In this document: positions 24,211-34,188 of the stretch, piece after piece
How the letters are laid out: each line of letters begins with the position of its first letter
Numbering within the stretch: the first letter of the stretch is position 1
Source of the DNA: Cordilura impudica
Taxonomy: Eukaryota; Arthropoda; Insecta; Diptera; Scathophagidae
DNA length: 64,000 nucleotides
Direction of reading: 5' to 3'
NCBI GenBank assembly: GCA_963682025.1
Contig: OY821517.1
Location: 107,374,972-107,438,971 of the forward strand
Notes under the pieces: model-generated
Databases searched by the model: none
What the model saw: only the letters and a program-made list of their open reading frames with translations
Told to the model about the DNA's origin: nothing
Translations under genes and position numbers: made by a program

Positions 24211-25134
24211 ACAGAATTTGCCTTTTACAATTTTCTTTTATTTTTGTTTTTTGATTTTATTTTTATAATATTTAGCTTAAGAATAGTTTACCCTTACATA
24301 AAAATGTGTTCTCCTAACATACAATAGTAAAAATCTATTTGTTTTATAATTCTTATTGTTTTCTTATTTTTAATTCTTATGACTTACGTTAAAATAATTG
24401 TTGTTACTGCTTCATTCATCATTCTTTCACCGTCTTCCTTTTAAACTGTAGTTGAACAAAATTGGCTGCTGATACTGTTGTTGCTGATTGGTGACTGGTT
24501 CTTGGCTGACCAGCTTCTTCTAGCGTTTATGGTTTCACTTGTTTTCTATGTGTTGTTTGTTTATAATAATGTTTGATTTTTATTTACCAAAGACTAGTTT
24601 TCTTCAGTGTTTTTAAATTATATGGGTTTAGTTTTTAAATATAATTTGTTCTTAGGTTTTCGTGCAATGATTTGAATTTATTTTCACTTGTTTTTGTGCT
24701 ATATTAAAAAATAGTCACTTTTAGAATAATGGTTTGTTTTACCTTGTTCTTGCACTTTCTGAACTTTATTTTGTTGTAATTTTTTGATATTCTTAAGAAT
24801 AGTCACTTTTAGAGTTTGTTTTTATTTGTTCTTGCACTATTTGAAAATTATCTTGTTGTAAATTTTTGTTTTACTTCAAATAGTCACTTCTTTTTTTTTT
24901 TTTTTTTTTTTTATTTAAAAACAAAATTTTTGTTTTTTTTTTTTTTTTTAAATAGTCACTTTTCGGGATAGCGGTTTTTACTTGATTTGGTTGTAATTTT
25001 TCTTAAAAATAGTTGCTTCGCGCTGACGTCCCGGATTTTGTCCTTTTTTGATTTTATCTTACTCGGGCTCCGTAGTACGTACTTTTGTGCGCGGCGTGTT
25101 TTATTTCTACCGAATTTAAACACTTTTGTTTTTT
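24211..25134 (-). other. Errantivirus 5' untranslated leader
   Basis: This is a non-coding, T-rich stretch on the plus strand (A-rich in element sense) between PBS and the first reading frame. It holds several degenerate repeats of AATAGTCACTTTTAG and a long T run at about 24890-24950. Confidence 0.7.
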
Positions 25135-25147
25135 CCGTTGGGCGCCA
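25135..25147 (-). promoter_or_regulatory. Primer binding site
   Basis: The minus strand reads TGGCGCCCAACGG at the inner edge of the 5' LTR, sharing its first T with the LTR end. The sequence is of the type complementary to the 3' end of a lysine tRNA, as reported for gypsy; the exact tRNA is inference. Confidence 0.8.
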
Positions 25148-25636
25148 GATAAATAAAACTATGTTATTTATTTGAGTACTTGACTTCAACTGTCCTCTTT
25201 ATTCAATTCAAAAGGGTTATTCATTGCAATTTTGTTAATATAATTTTATTTACATATAAATACTACAAAACAAAACGGCCAACATAGTGTCAGCAATTTT
25301 GGTGCAAATAACTTTAAACACACAGATACTTAATTTAATACAATTACCAATGAAACGAAATTATTCTTTTTGTCTTTAAATTAAGAAAATTGACCGGATA
25401 CACAAATGTTTCACAATAGCATTATAGACTGATAAACATGCAGACATATCGTCAGCATGTTTGACATGGTGAGAAAATGTTTTTAACTCGTGCAATACCA
25501 ATTTCCTGAGTTCTCGGAAATAAGTAGAAACCAAAATACAAAGCAATAAGCGTGTAAAGAATTTGGGTATTGTTACCTGTAGGAATTGCAATGTGGGCAT
25601 TGCAAGAAATTATGATTAATATTTGTGTCGTTAACT
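25147..25636 (-). repeat. 5' LTR of the errantivirus (490 bp)
   Basis: Nearly identical to 17460-17965. The boundaries are set by the TACA flank on the right and the PBS on the left. Confidence 0.95.
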
Positions 25637-25640
25637 TACA

Positions 25641-26129
25641 TAAATAAATATTGCAAGTACGCAATTTCTTCGACAATTTACGAAAGAAGTTAAATCAAAA
25701 CAAAAAACAAAAGAAAACCGATAACTTAGTTGTTCTAGCCAACGGTAAACATTGCTGTTCGCAAGCGCGAACATTGGCTGCTATTCACATAATAGGTACA
25801 TTAGGGTGAGAGCCATTTTTTTTTTTTTGAATTTTAAGACGTGCGGGTCGGATTATTGTGCCGCTGGATCTAAAACTTTAGCGCGCACAATTTCAGCCAA
25901 ATCGGACAATGCTTTTTGAACGCGAACTGAGTTATCAATTATCAAAAAAAAAAAATCATTATTCACAAATATTTTTTTTTTTTTTTGTAATTCATCTTTA
26001 TTTATAGAATCTTCACATAGGTTTGCGAACTAACAGTAAGTTATTCAAATCTTAAAACTAAAGCTTAAATTTTAAATCCAGCCAGTGCCAGACAAAATTT
26101 AATTTATTCTATATACATAATCTGATGAT
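25641..26129. other. No recognised feature
   Basis: AT-rich sequence with several poly-A/T runs and a short GC-richer patch (25840-25920: GTGCGGGTCGGATTATTGTG). There is no open frame above 60 codons. Confidence 0.4.
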
Positions 26130-27803
26130 AAAAATTTTGATATTAATAATTGCGTTTCAATTAAATTAATTAATAAAACATAACAAAGAGTAAATTATCT
26201 TTCTAATAAAATGACAAAATCTATTATCTGTTGAAAAACCGCCAAGTTATATCAAGTTGCCCATGCAATAAATGCGCCGCAGACCACTTGATTAAGAAAA
26301 TCGAGCTCACGTTTTTAAAGACATTGAAAAAATTTACAACAACAATATTTTTGCATTTTTCTGATAACAAAATTATCTCATGTAAAGTATTTTGCATCTC
26401 GTCTATTGTTATGTTATTTTTTAGCACTATTTCAAAATCTCCAATTTTACTTTTTTAAAAATTTTGTTCAAGAAATTTTACGAAATCAATGATTGGAGTT
26501 TACGGTCTTATTAACAAGATATATTTGATTAAAAGTGGCAAATATTGTGGGTGTCCTATTCTTAATTTGGCGAGGGCAGCGTTTTTATTTCAGCGGATTT
26601 GAAGAAACATGTGATTTTTCATACTTTTTCAACTTTTAGGCTACATCATTATGGTGTTTTCATAGTTGAACATCCTTTTGTCAAAATATTATACTACTTG
26701 ATATAAGTTCTCAATCTTGTAAATTAAGGTTAAATTGAAAAACTATAAAATGTTCCTCTTTAAGGTCAAACTTCAAATTTAAGGAGATTTATTTTTTTTA
26801 AAACTAAACATCGAAATAATATATATTTGTTGAAGGATTTGGATAAAACTTGTTGATAACATTTTGGTAATTTTAAAAAATGACATTCTGGACTTATCTT
26901 CTGAAATTTAACCGTGGGGAAAAAATATTGTTCAAAACTTAAATGTCGCCAATGATACTGCAGAGAGAGGCATAAAGTTGATTCAAGAATACCATGGGAA
27001 AATTACAAAAGATGAAGAGCAGAAACAACATTTAACGAAAGGAACTATCAATTTTTTATGTGTGTGTTAAAATTATTTTTTATATTTTTTTTTTTATTTA
27101 ACAGGTGGTACAAAATTATAGGCAACGGTATTCGAAAAATGCAAATTTACATTTTCTACAAAAAGATAACGATTTATAAGATTCTTTAGTTCTTTTTTAA
27201 CTAATTAATTTATTTCTGAAATAAAAAAGTTTTAAAATATTTCATATACAAATCGCGTGTCCCAAAATGTGTTCTAGTATTATTTTCCTTTTTTTTTTTT
27301 AAAATTATATTCATGTAACTGTATATGGAGGGGTTATATTCAGAAAGTGCTATCTAAATTTGACAACAATATTAATTTTTTCAAACTGTTCTCAGATATA
27401 ACTGTCAAATATAACATTAATTTCGGTATTAGACATGATTAGTACGACTACTTCTTAATAGATATGGTAGCTAAGCCATCGACAAAATACTTTCAGATCT
27501 AATTAATAAATTGGTTTGACATTCTCTTTAAAATTATTATTGATGCAAATAGCACTTTTTGAATATAATCACTCGATATCCAAATTTGTTTATACTGTAT
27601 TAAATATAAAATTTAATTAGTCTACATATTTTCATAAAATAACAAATAAATTTGAGGAATTTTATGGATACCTTTATAGTTTTTCATAAAGAGTAAATTT
27701 GACATTAAGAGTTCTTCAAAAAATAAGTCCAGAATCTTATTTTTTTGAATTATTAAAATATTATCAACAAGTTTTATCGAAATCCTTCTACAAATATATA
27801 TTA
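26130..27803 (+). mobile_element. Composite repeat with hAT-related part, copy 2
   Basis: 26130-26815 is the counterpart (inverted) of 1914-2640, and 26815-27803 that of 917-1555. The second part has complementary ends: ATATATATTTGTTGAAGGATT at 26815 and AATCCTTCTACAAATATATAT ending near 27801. That inverted repeat extends about 90 bp. Its interior contains a transposase fragment (26924-27070) that is lost in copy 1. A Helitron end abuts exactly at 27804. Confidence 0.55.
26924..27070 (+). pseudogene. Fragment of hAT-like transposase C-terminus
   Basis: 48 codons read NIVQNLNVANDTAERGIKLI and continue with QEYHGKITKDEEQKQHL. The intact hAT-like protein at 34131-36411 has NIVQNLHVVNDTAERFVKLM at its C-terminus, so this is a relative from a different element. 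It ends at a TAA and is flanked by non-coding sequence. Confidence 0.75.
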
Positions 27804-28224
27804 CTAGGTGTAACACGGTGTGCTTCGCTACCCCCTCCCCCCACCCACCGCATCGTAATGAGAGGGCTCACGCAAAGTTCCAAGGCTCTCACTATTACAG
27901 TAATAGATATATGACATTTAATATTATATTTGTATGGGGGTGCCACGTTTATTTGTCTGATCCCGCCCATTTTTTGTCTGACTACTCGCGTTCATAACAG
28001 ATGACCTAAGACATATATTTGATAATAAAAATGTACTTTGTATGGGAGGTACCATGCCTACTAAAAATATTTAAAAAAATTACACCTTGAAGCATTTCCT
28101 ATATGCACAATAAGACTTTGTGAAAATTTCAGGAAGATCAGATGAGTAGTTACGAATATTACCTCTACAGACAAACAAATACACATTACCTCTTTATATT
28201 GCTAGTATAGATTATTAGTATAGA

Positions 28225-28350
28225 TTTTTTATTTCGATACTTGCTGATATACAATGCTTTTCGTTTTTTTATTCGGTACAACAATTATCAGATTTTTCGG
28301 CGTTCCTACACTGGAGCAAGGTACATGTAGCTGCCTATACGAAGAACATG
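28225..28350 (-). pseudogene. Helitron helicase C-terminal remnant
   Basis: The minus strand translates to QLHVPCSSVGTPKNLIIVVP followed by NKKTKSIVYQQVSK and a stop. This fits the conserved Helitron helicase C-terminus (QLYVACSRVG...NIVY). The parallel remnant at 45705-45820 has SSSHGQLHVPCSRVGKPKNL. Confidence 0.7.
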
Positions 28351-29204
28351 GATTTTCCAAATTTGATCTGGCAACACTTAATTATTGGCCTTGAACTTAA
28401 AATAACATTTGACAATTTTTCTTTTATCGATTTTTGATTTTGCCCATTTTTGATTTTGAAGATTTTTGATTTTGGCGATTTATTTTCCACGACAAATTAC
28501 ATTGATAACTAATGTACTTGTCAAAAGACTGTCGCTTTCGTAGTACTTAATATTTTTTATATAGGAGGTACCACGCCCACAAATCCCATGCCGCCCAATT
28601 TTTATTGGACTACTCAAATTAATATCTGATGGACTCCCTTGATTATATGATATTAGATATTTACTTTGCATGGGTGGTGCTACGCCCACTGCTTCGATCA
28701 TGCCGATTTTTTTGTTCGACTAATCATACAAAGAACCTATGGGCTCACGCAAAGCCACAAAGCTCTCTCTTTTACAGTACTCCAGATATATGACATTAAA
28801 TAGTTACTTTGCATGGTGTGAACCCGCCAATTTTACTCATACTAAGATTTGATGGGATCGTGCAAAGTGTCAAAGGTTCCCTTTTTTAGTACACGGGTTA
28901 TATGATATCATATATCTACTTTGTACGGGCGGTGCCACGCCTACTGCTCCGATCATTCCCATTTTTTGTCTAACACTCACTATTACAGTACTCCAGATAT
29001 ATGGCATTTTATATTTACTTTATATGGCAGGTGCCACGCCTATTGGTCCGACACTGCCCATTTTTTTTCCAACTGCTCACATTAATAATAGGTGACATCA
29101 GACAAATTTGAAAAGCTCTCTCTATCTAAGTACTCGAGATATCTAATATTGAATTATTACTTGTATGGGAGGTACCATGCCCACTTATTCGATCCCGTCC
29201 ATTT

Positions 29205-29835
29205 CCGGTCTTTTGGCAAAATTTCCTAATTTTCATGTGACTAATGAAAATGTATTATTGGCTGCAGAAATAAAGGCTAGTGGTGTTATATATGAAATGC
29301 CAGTCGAGCTGATTTACAATATCCGTGAATCAGAAGTGGAAGAACAGATTAGGGATGTGATTATTAAATAATCCCAAGATAGAAATATATTTTTCATTAT
29401 AGATATATTCATTTATTTATTTATTTAATAACTATGTGATAATAAATTATTACAAAAATATATTAATTAAGTACTAGCTGCTAAGGCCATCGGCTCATGT
29501 TCTAGATATAATACCAAACCATGTATCTAAAACGTTTAGATTTATGAAGAAAGCACAAATTAAGCAAGATAATTCTTTTGATAAAAGTCGTAAAGAAGCG
29601 ACAACATATAAAGTTGGTCACATCGTAGCAATTAAGCGCGCTCAATTTGCAACTTAAGCTAAGCTAAAAAATAAATATTTTGGACCATATAACATCGAAA
29701 CAGTAAAGTTTAATGACCGTTACAACGTTGAAAGATTGGGATCCGAAGAAGGCCCAAAGATAACTTCAAAGCAGCTGATTTAATGAAACCATGTGCTACA
29801 TCGTCAATTTTTTTACTGTGTTATTTTATTTTACT
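29205..29835 (+). pseudogene. Ty3/gypsy-type integrase C-terminal fragment inside the repeat array
   Basis: 29546-29790 reads TTYKVGHIVAIKRAQF, a TAA stop, then AKLKNKYFGPYNIETV and NDRYNVERLGSEEGPKITS. An extra A then shifts the frame before an ADLMKPC-type end. This matches the chromodomain-less integrase tail of common insect gypsy elements (VGDLVAIKRTQF...KFLGPY type). A 54-codon piece upstream (29209-29371, FHVTNENVLLAAEIKASGV) may belong to the same insert but I do not recognise it. No LTRs are visible. Confidence 0.65.
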
Positions 29836-29836
29836 A

Positions 29837-29862
29837 CTAGTTGACCCGGCAAACGTTGTTTT
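29837..29862 (-). mobile_element. Helitron 3' terminus (same family as 887-916)
   Basis: On the minus strand a GGCAAAACAACGTTTGCC hairpin is followed by GGGTCAACTAG and T. It is nearly identical to the plus-strand terminus at 887-916. The body of this element is not delimited. Confidence 0.55.
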
Positions 29863-31051
29863 GCCACATAATTAATTTATAGTGAATTTTGGTCGAGTAA
29901 TCACATGAAGAACTTATTGGCTCATGCAAAAGGCTCTCACTAAGTACTCCAGATATATGACATTTTATATTTGATTTGTATGTGAGTTGCCACGAACACT
30001 TGGCCAATCACGCCCATTTTTTGAACGACTACTTACATTAACAACCAATTGTAGTATTCTAGATATATGATGATATGAGATTACTATGTATGGGATTTGC
30101 CATGCCCACTTGTTTGATACCGCCCATTTTTCACATAACGTCTCACACTCATCATTCGTAAACTCACACCTAGTTTCGTGATTGTCAGGTTTATAGTACT
30201 CCATATAATATTTTTTGTATGGTAGGTGCCACGCCCACTAACCCAATCCTTCCCATTTTTTGGTACGATTACTCGTATTAATAACCAATTAACCTGCAGA
30301 AAGTTTAACGGCTCTGGCCATAACAGTACTTTAGATATTGATGATATGTATTTACCATGTATGGGAGGTGCCACGTCCACTGTTTTTATGCTGCCCATTT
30401 TTCACATGACTTCTCACACTCATCATTCGTGAACTCACAAATGGTTTCAAGGCTGTCGGCGTTATAGTATTCCAGATAATTTTTTTTGCATGGAAGGTGC
30501 CGCGCCCACTAACCCAATCCCGCCCATTGTTGGTACAACTACTCACATTAATGACTCATAAACCCTTCAAATTAGTTTAAAATGTACATGTGCATAGTTT
30601 CAGAATTCTTGCTGTCATAGTACTCCAGATAACATATATTAAAACTTTGTATGAGATCTGCACGCACACTTGTACAATCACGCCCATTTTTAATTCGGCT
30701 GCTAATATTAAGAATTTATGCACACCTACAAAATCTGAAGGCTATAACTATTATATAACTCTAGATATTTGATATTAAATATTTATTTTCTATGAGAGCT
30801 GCCACACCTACTTGTCCGATCACGCCCGTTGTCCTGATTACTTCCATTAGTAACATATGTACTATTGCAATGTTTAAAAACTCTTGCTATCACAATAGTT
30901 AAGATATATGATGTTATTCAATTTATGTGGGAGGGGCCACACCCACTTGAAATAAAAAAAGCCGTGTATCTAATTTGGACTATTACCTTTCTAATGAAAT
31001 CGGTTGGGTAGTTTCAGAGTCTACAAAACACAAATATACATACATTGCATT

Positions 31052-31500
31052 CATACCCAATACCACCATGGGGTTTGAGTATAATCACTGTGCTGCTGCT
31101 TGTAACTGCCAAAAATATTTGATCTAGACCCATCTTTTATTATACCGATCGACTCAGAATCACTTGCTGAGGCGATTTAGCGATGTCCGTCTGTGTGTCC
31201 ATGTAAACTTTTTTATCAAACTACAGATCGCCAATATAAATATATTTTGATGAAATTTAGTATATAAGCTTTTATCGTCCATGCGATGAACGCTGTTGAA
31301 ATTGGTGAAGTTCGGTCCATGTTCAGATCTTTTCAGCTTTTTCATATTTGCAGCCAAAAAATTAATAACAATGCCACTCAAGTTTAATTTATGCTTATTT
31401 TCTATAACGAATTATTTAGACCGAATATATAGAGGTTCTCTAAACCATTATATTGGGTATTCGCATAGTCGGTCTAGACAGACTATAATTTCTTACTTAT
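31052..31500 (+). mobile_element. DINE-1-like element, internally deleted
   Basis: It has the family start (ATACCCAATACCACC) and end (near-perfect palindrome, CTTACTTAT), but the middle ~330 bp between GTTCAGATC and CAGCTTTTTCATATTTG is missing. The GTCC tract is reduced to two units. Confidence 0.75.
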
Positions 31501-31640
31501 TTATACATATAATAGATTTTCGGAGTTGCTTTCGTTTAAAAATCTAAAATGAAAAATAATTTTAAAACAGTTTTTAGTTTGAATAAATATTTTTTTATAA
31601 AACAAACGTGTTGGCCGTTTTATTCAACTTACATATATAT

Positions 31641-32420
31641 AACAAGTAAGAAAATTATAGTCGGTCTAGACCGACTATACGATACCCTATACCATGCGTT
31701 TAGAGACCATATCTCTTAGGCCCAACTAACTGGACATAGAAAATAAGCAAAAACCAAATTTGAGTGGGATTTTTATTAATTTTTTTGGCTGCAGATATGA
31801 AAAAGTTCATATCGGATGCTATATCTATATGGGGACTAGGTCCAAAAATGGACCAATCCTGATCGTGTTTCGTAAAGTCTCTTGTATTTTGCAAAAATAT
31901 ATACAAACAAAATTTGAGAAGAATCAGTGCAATATTTTTGTTTTTAATAGATTTAAGTGAAGATCGGAAAGCAGTCTATATGGGGCCAAAGGGATCATTT
32001 TTGGACTACTCATTAATGGATGTAATGAACGCATACAAAAACAATTTGAGTAATATCTATATGACAATTTGGATCTTATGGCAATTTATGTCGATTTCAT
32101 AGGGTAATTTGTATGGGGGCTAGGTCTGAACATGGACCGATTCTCACCAGTTTAAACAGCGTTTATCCCATGGCCGATAGAAGCTTATATACCAAATTTC
32201 ATCAAAATATATTCATATTTGCGACCTGCAGTTTGATTACAATGTTTACATGGACACACAGACGGACGGACGGACGGACGGACATTGTTAAATCAACTCA
32301 AAAAGTGATTCTTATTCGATCGGTATATTTAAAGATGGGTCTAGGTCAAATATTTTTGGTTGTTACAAACAGCAGCACAAAGTCATTATACCCAAACCAC
32401 ATAGTGGTATAGGGTATAAA
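31641..32420 (-). mobile_element. DINE-1-like element, full length (~780 bp)
   Basis: A complete copy: ACAAGTAAG plus the palindrome at the left (minus-strand 3' end), all internal blocks, a (GGAC)n tract at 32265-32283, and TAGGGTATAAA at the right. It is a useful reference copy. The short open frames within it differ between copies and are not conserved. Confidence 0.85.
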
Positions 32421-33832
32421 AAAATGACATGTTTGTTTGTTTGTTACCTTTTCGTACCAAAACTAGTGAACTAAACTAATTCATATGAAACTTGGCACAC
32501 AGATTGTATTTTCTCTGATAAGATCTAAATGCCATACTTGATTTTGATTGTGTGCCACGCATCTGTTTCCGGGACGTTATTTACGTAACCATGTCTAAAC
32601 TACTGAATCCCTTACCTGGAAATTTGGCACACAGGTAGTGCTGCATCCAATAAGAATTCTGTGCCATACAAGGTCTTGTTTGGCTGTCACACCCAACTAA
32701 AAATTTTTTGCGATCTATTTTTTGCAAAGCTATTATTTTGCTCTCGCTACTAACAGCAGTGAAGAGCCATGCCACTTAATTTTCCACTGCATGAGCGATA
32801 CCCGAGGGTAACACATTTGGTCGTTGATTTGGAGAATGGAAAAAGAGTTGAACTCAGCATAATGATGCGAAAAACTACATTCAGGTTTTAGTGAAGCCTT
32901 AATTTCTGTAAAATTGAAATACTAAATACTTGCTTGTTTAATTTATTATAGAGTTTAATTCAAACATCAGCTGACAGTACGAGTGAGTAATCAGAATCTT
33001 AAATCTGCTAATTACATTCAGTTATCAGATCCCAAAACTGAATTTAAATCAGTAACATATCAATATTGAATATGTTTTCATTTGTTAATATTTGCTAGTT
33101 GTTTATTCAATTGCTACGGATTATTTAAATGATGCTGATTATTTGAATGATTACATTTTGTGATCTAATTTCCCTTAAAATGCCAATAAATAATTCATAT
33201 TTGATAATAATTTATAACCTTTCCACAAATAATATCTGACACACATAAGTGACAACATTCTAATTGAAACAATTTTTGATAAATTGAACAACGTGTAAAG
33301 ACAACGACAATGAGAACGACAACAACAACCACAACGACGACTACGGTTGGATTTTAGAGAAAACGCAATTTATGACATCTAAACTGAAGGATACACGAAC
33401 AACATAAATACAAACTATAACAATTTCTATGTGCTCGTATTGATACATACATAAGGTTGGCTTTTGTACAGAGCACTCGTTGGTACAAAATGAAGCTATA
33501 CGATGTCACACACCCACTTTTACAGAAAACTGATTGCAAAAAACAAGCAAATGAATTCGTTTCCTTTACATACAATTTATTGCACCATGGGATAGCTAAA
33601 CGCAAAAATAGCATTTAATAAATATACTATTTATTTGAAGTCATCCGGCGTCTATTTAAATTTATATATTTTCCATTGCAGTTTTATTAATTCATTGAAA
33701 AAAATTGATCCGTAAACGAAAAACATCTGTCGATATCAGGATATTTTCTGTGTAGTTTTCCCCTTCAATTGTGAAAACGATTTTCAATCAATTTCCTTGT
33801 TAGCCTGCCAATAGTGCGATATATCTAGCAGT
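32421..33832. other. No recognised element; short low-complexity tract
   Basis: The stretch begins with (TTTG)n and several phrases of the type AAACTTGGCACACAG, faintly like the ~120-bp repeats at 50.6 kb. 33298-33350 is an ACA/ACG-rich simple repeat. No gene is supported. Confidence 0.4.
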
Positions 33833-33840
33833 ATATACAT

Positions 33841-34188
33841 TAGACTGGACTTTTTTTGTATGGGAATTTTTTTTTTTTTCAAAAAGAGTGTACCGCCCCC
33901 TCAAATTGTTCCTTTTTACGTAAATAATGAAAATCCAAAAACTTAGACTGATAGCCCTAGGTTAAGGCGTGGCACATGCCCACTAAAGTGGCTAAAACTG
34001 GTTTATATGGACTTTTCAAGAGACAAGGCACACAAATATAAGTAAAAATGTTTCATATATATTTGTCATATATTATTTTATTGAAATTAACTTACGTTTA
34101 CTTATTTCTATGCTTTATAAATATTAAAACTTAATCACAAAGGTCTGATTTATTAATGCTACTGTATTTCTTCCTATAATCAGTTACT
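33841..34188 (+). repeat. Left terminal inverted repeat of the hAT-like element
   Basis: It pairs with 36917-37253 with about 95% identity by eye. Its inner 58 bp (34131-34188) are the last codons and stop of the transposase gene. Landmarks: AGTGTACCGCCCCCTCAAATT, TTAAGGCGTGGCACATGCCC. Confidence 0.92.
34077..34082 (-). terminator. Polyadenylation signal of the hAT-like gene
   Basis: AATAAA on the minus strand about 50 nt after the stop codon, inside the terminal repeat. Confidence 0.5.

Larger units (their letters stand above)
17456..25640 (-). mobile_element. Errantivirus-type gypsy LTR retrotransposon with env region
   Basis: Complete provirus-like structure on the minus strand: 5' LTR 25147-25636, PBS beside it, small leader frame, gag, pol (PR-RT-RH-IN), env, PPT and 3' LTR 17460-17965. 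TACA occurs on both flanks (17456-17459 and 25637-25640), a 4-bp target duplication typical of gypsy-group insertions. All three genes are broken, so this copy is not expected to make functional proteins. The LTRs differ at only about two bases plus one 16-bp indel, which suggests a recent insertion. Confidence 0.93.
27804..30955 (-). mobile_element. Helitron-derived region with tandem repeats, minus orientation
   Basis: The minus-strand 3' end is at 27804: a hairpin of GGTGTG..AGCGAAGCACACC type followed by ACACCTAG and T. Tandem 5' ends of TCTATACTAATA type lie at 28224 and 28211. Further along are a helicase C-terminal remnant and a long array of ~145-bp units. The same order, in opposite orientation, is found at 44678-46269. 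The outer 5' limit near 30955 is not sharply defined. Confidence 0.65.
28540..30955. repeat. Array of ~145-bp tandem repeats
   Basis: About thirteen diverged units recur at roughly 105-170 bp. Each has a GGGAGGTGCCACGCCCACT core, a CGATC.CGCCCATTTTTTG block, ACTACTCACATTAATAAC, and CAGTACTCCAGATATATGA. Units start near 28564, 28670, 28925, 29025, 29167, 29980, 30090, 30218, 30361, 30490, 30650, 30793 and 30928. Open frames here are repeat artefacts. Confidence 0.8.

Noticed and set aside
26224..26458. Two opposite frames of 67 and 75 codons in the composite repeat
   Set aside because: The homologous block at 1914-2640 has stops in both frames, so neither is conserved.
33298..33350. ACA/ACG-rich tract as a coding poly-Thr/Asn region
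   Set aside because: There is no open frame around it; it is a simple repeat.
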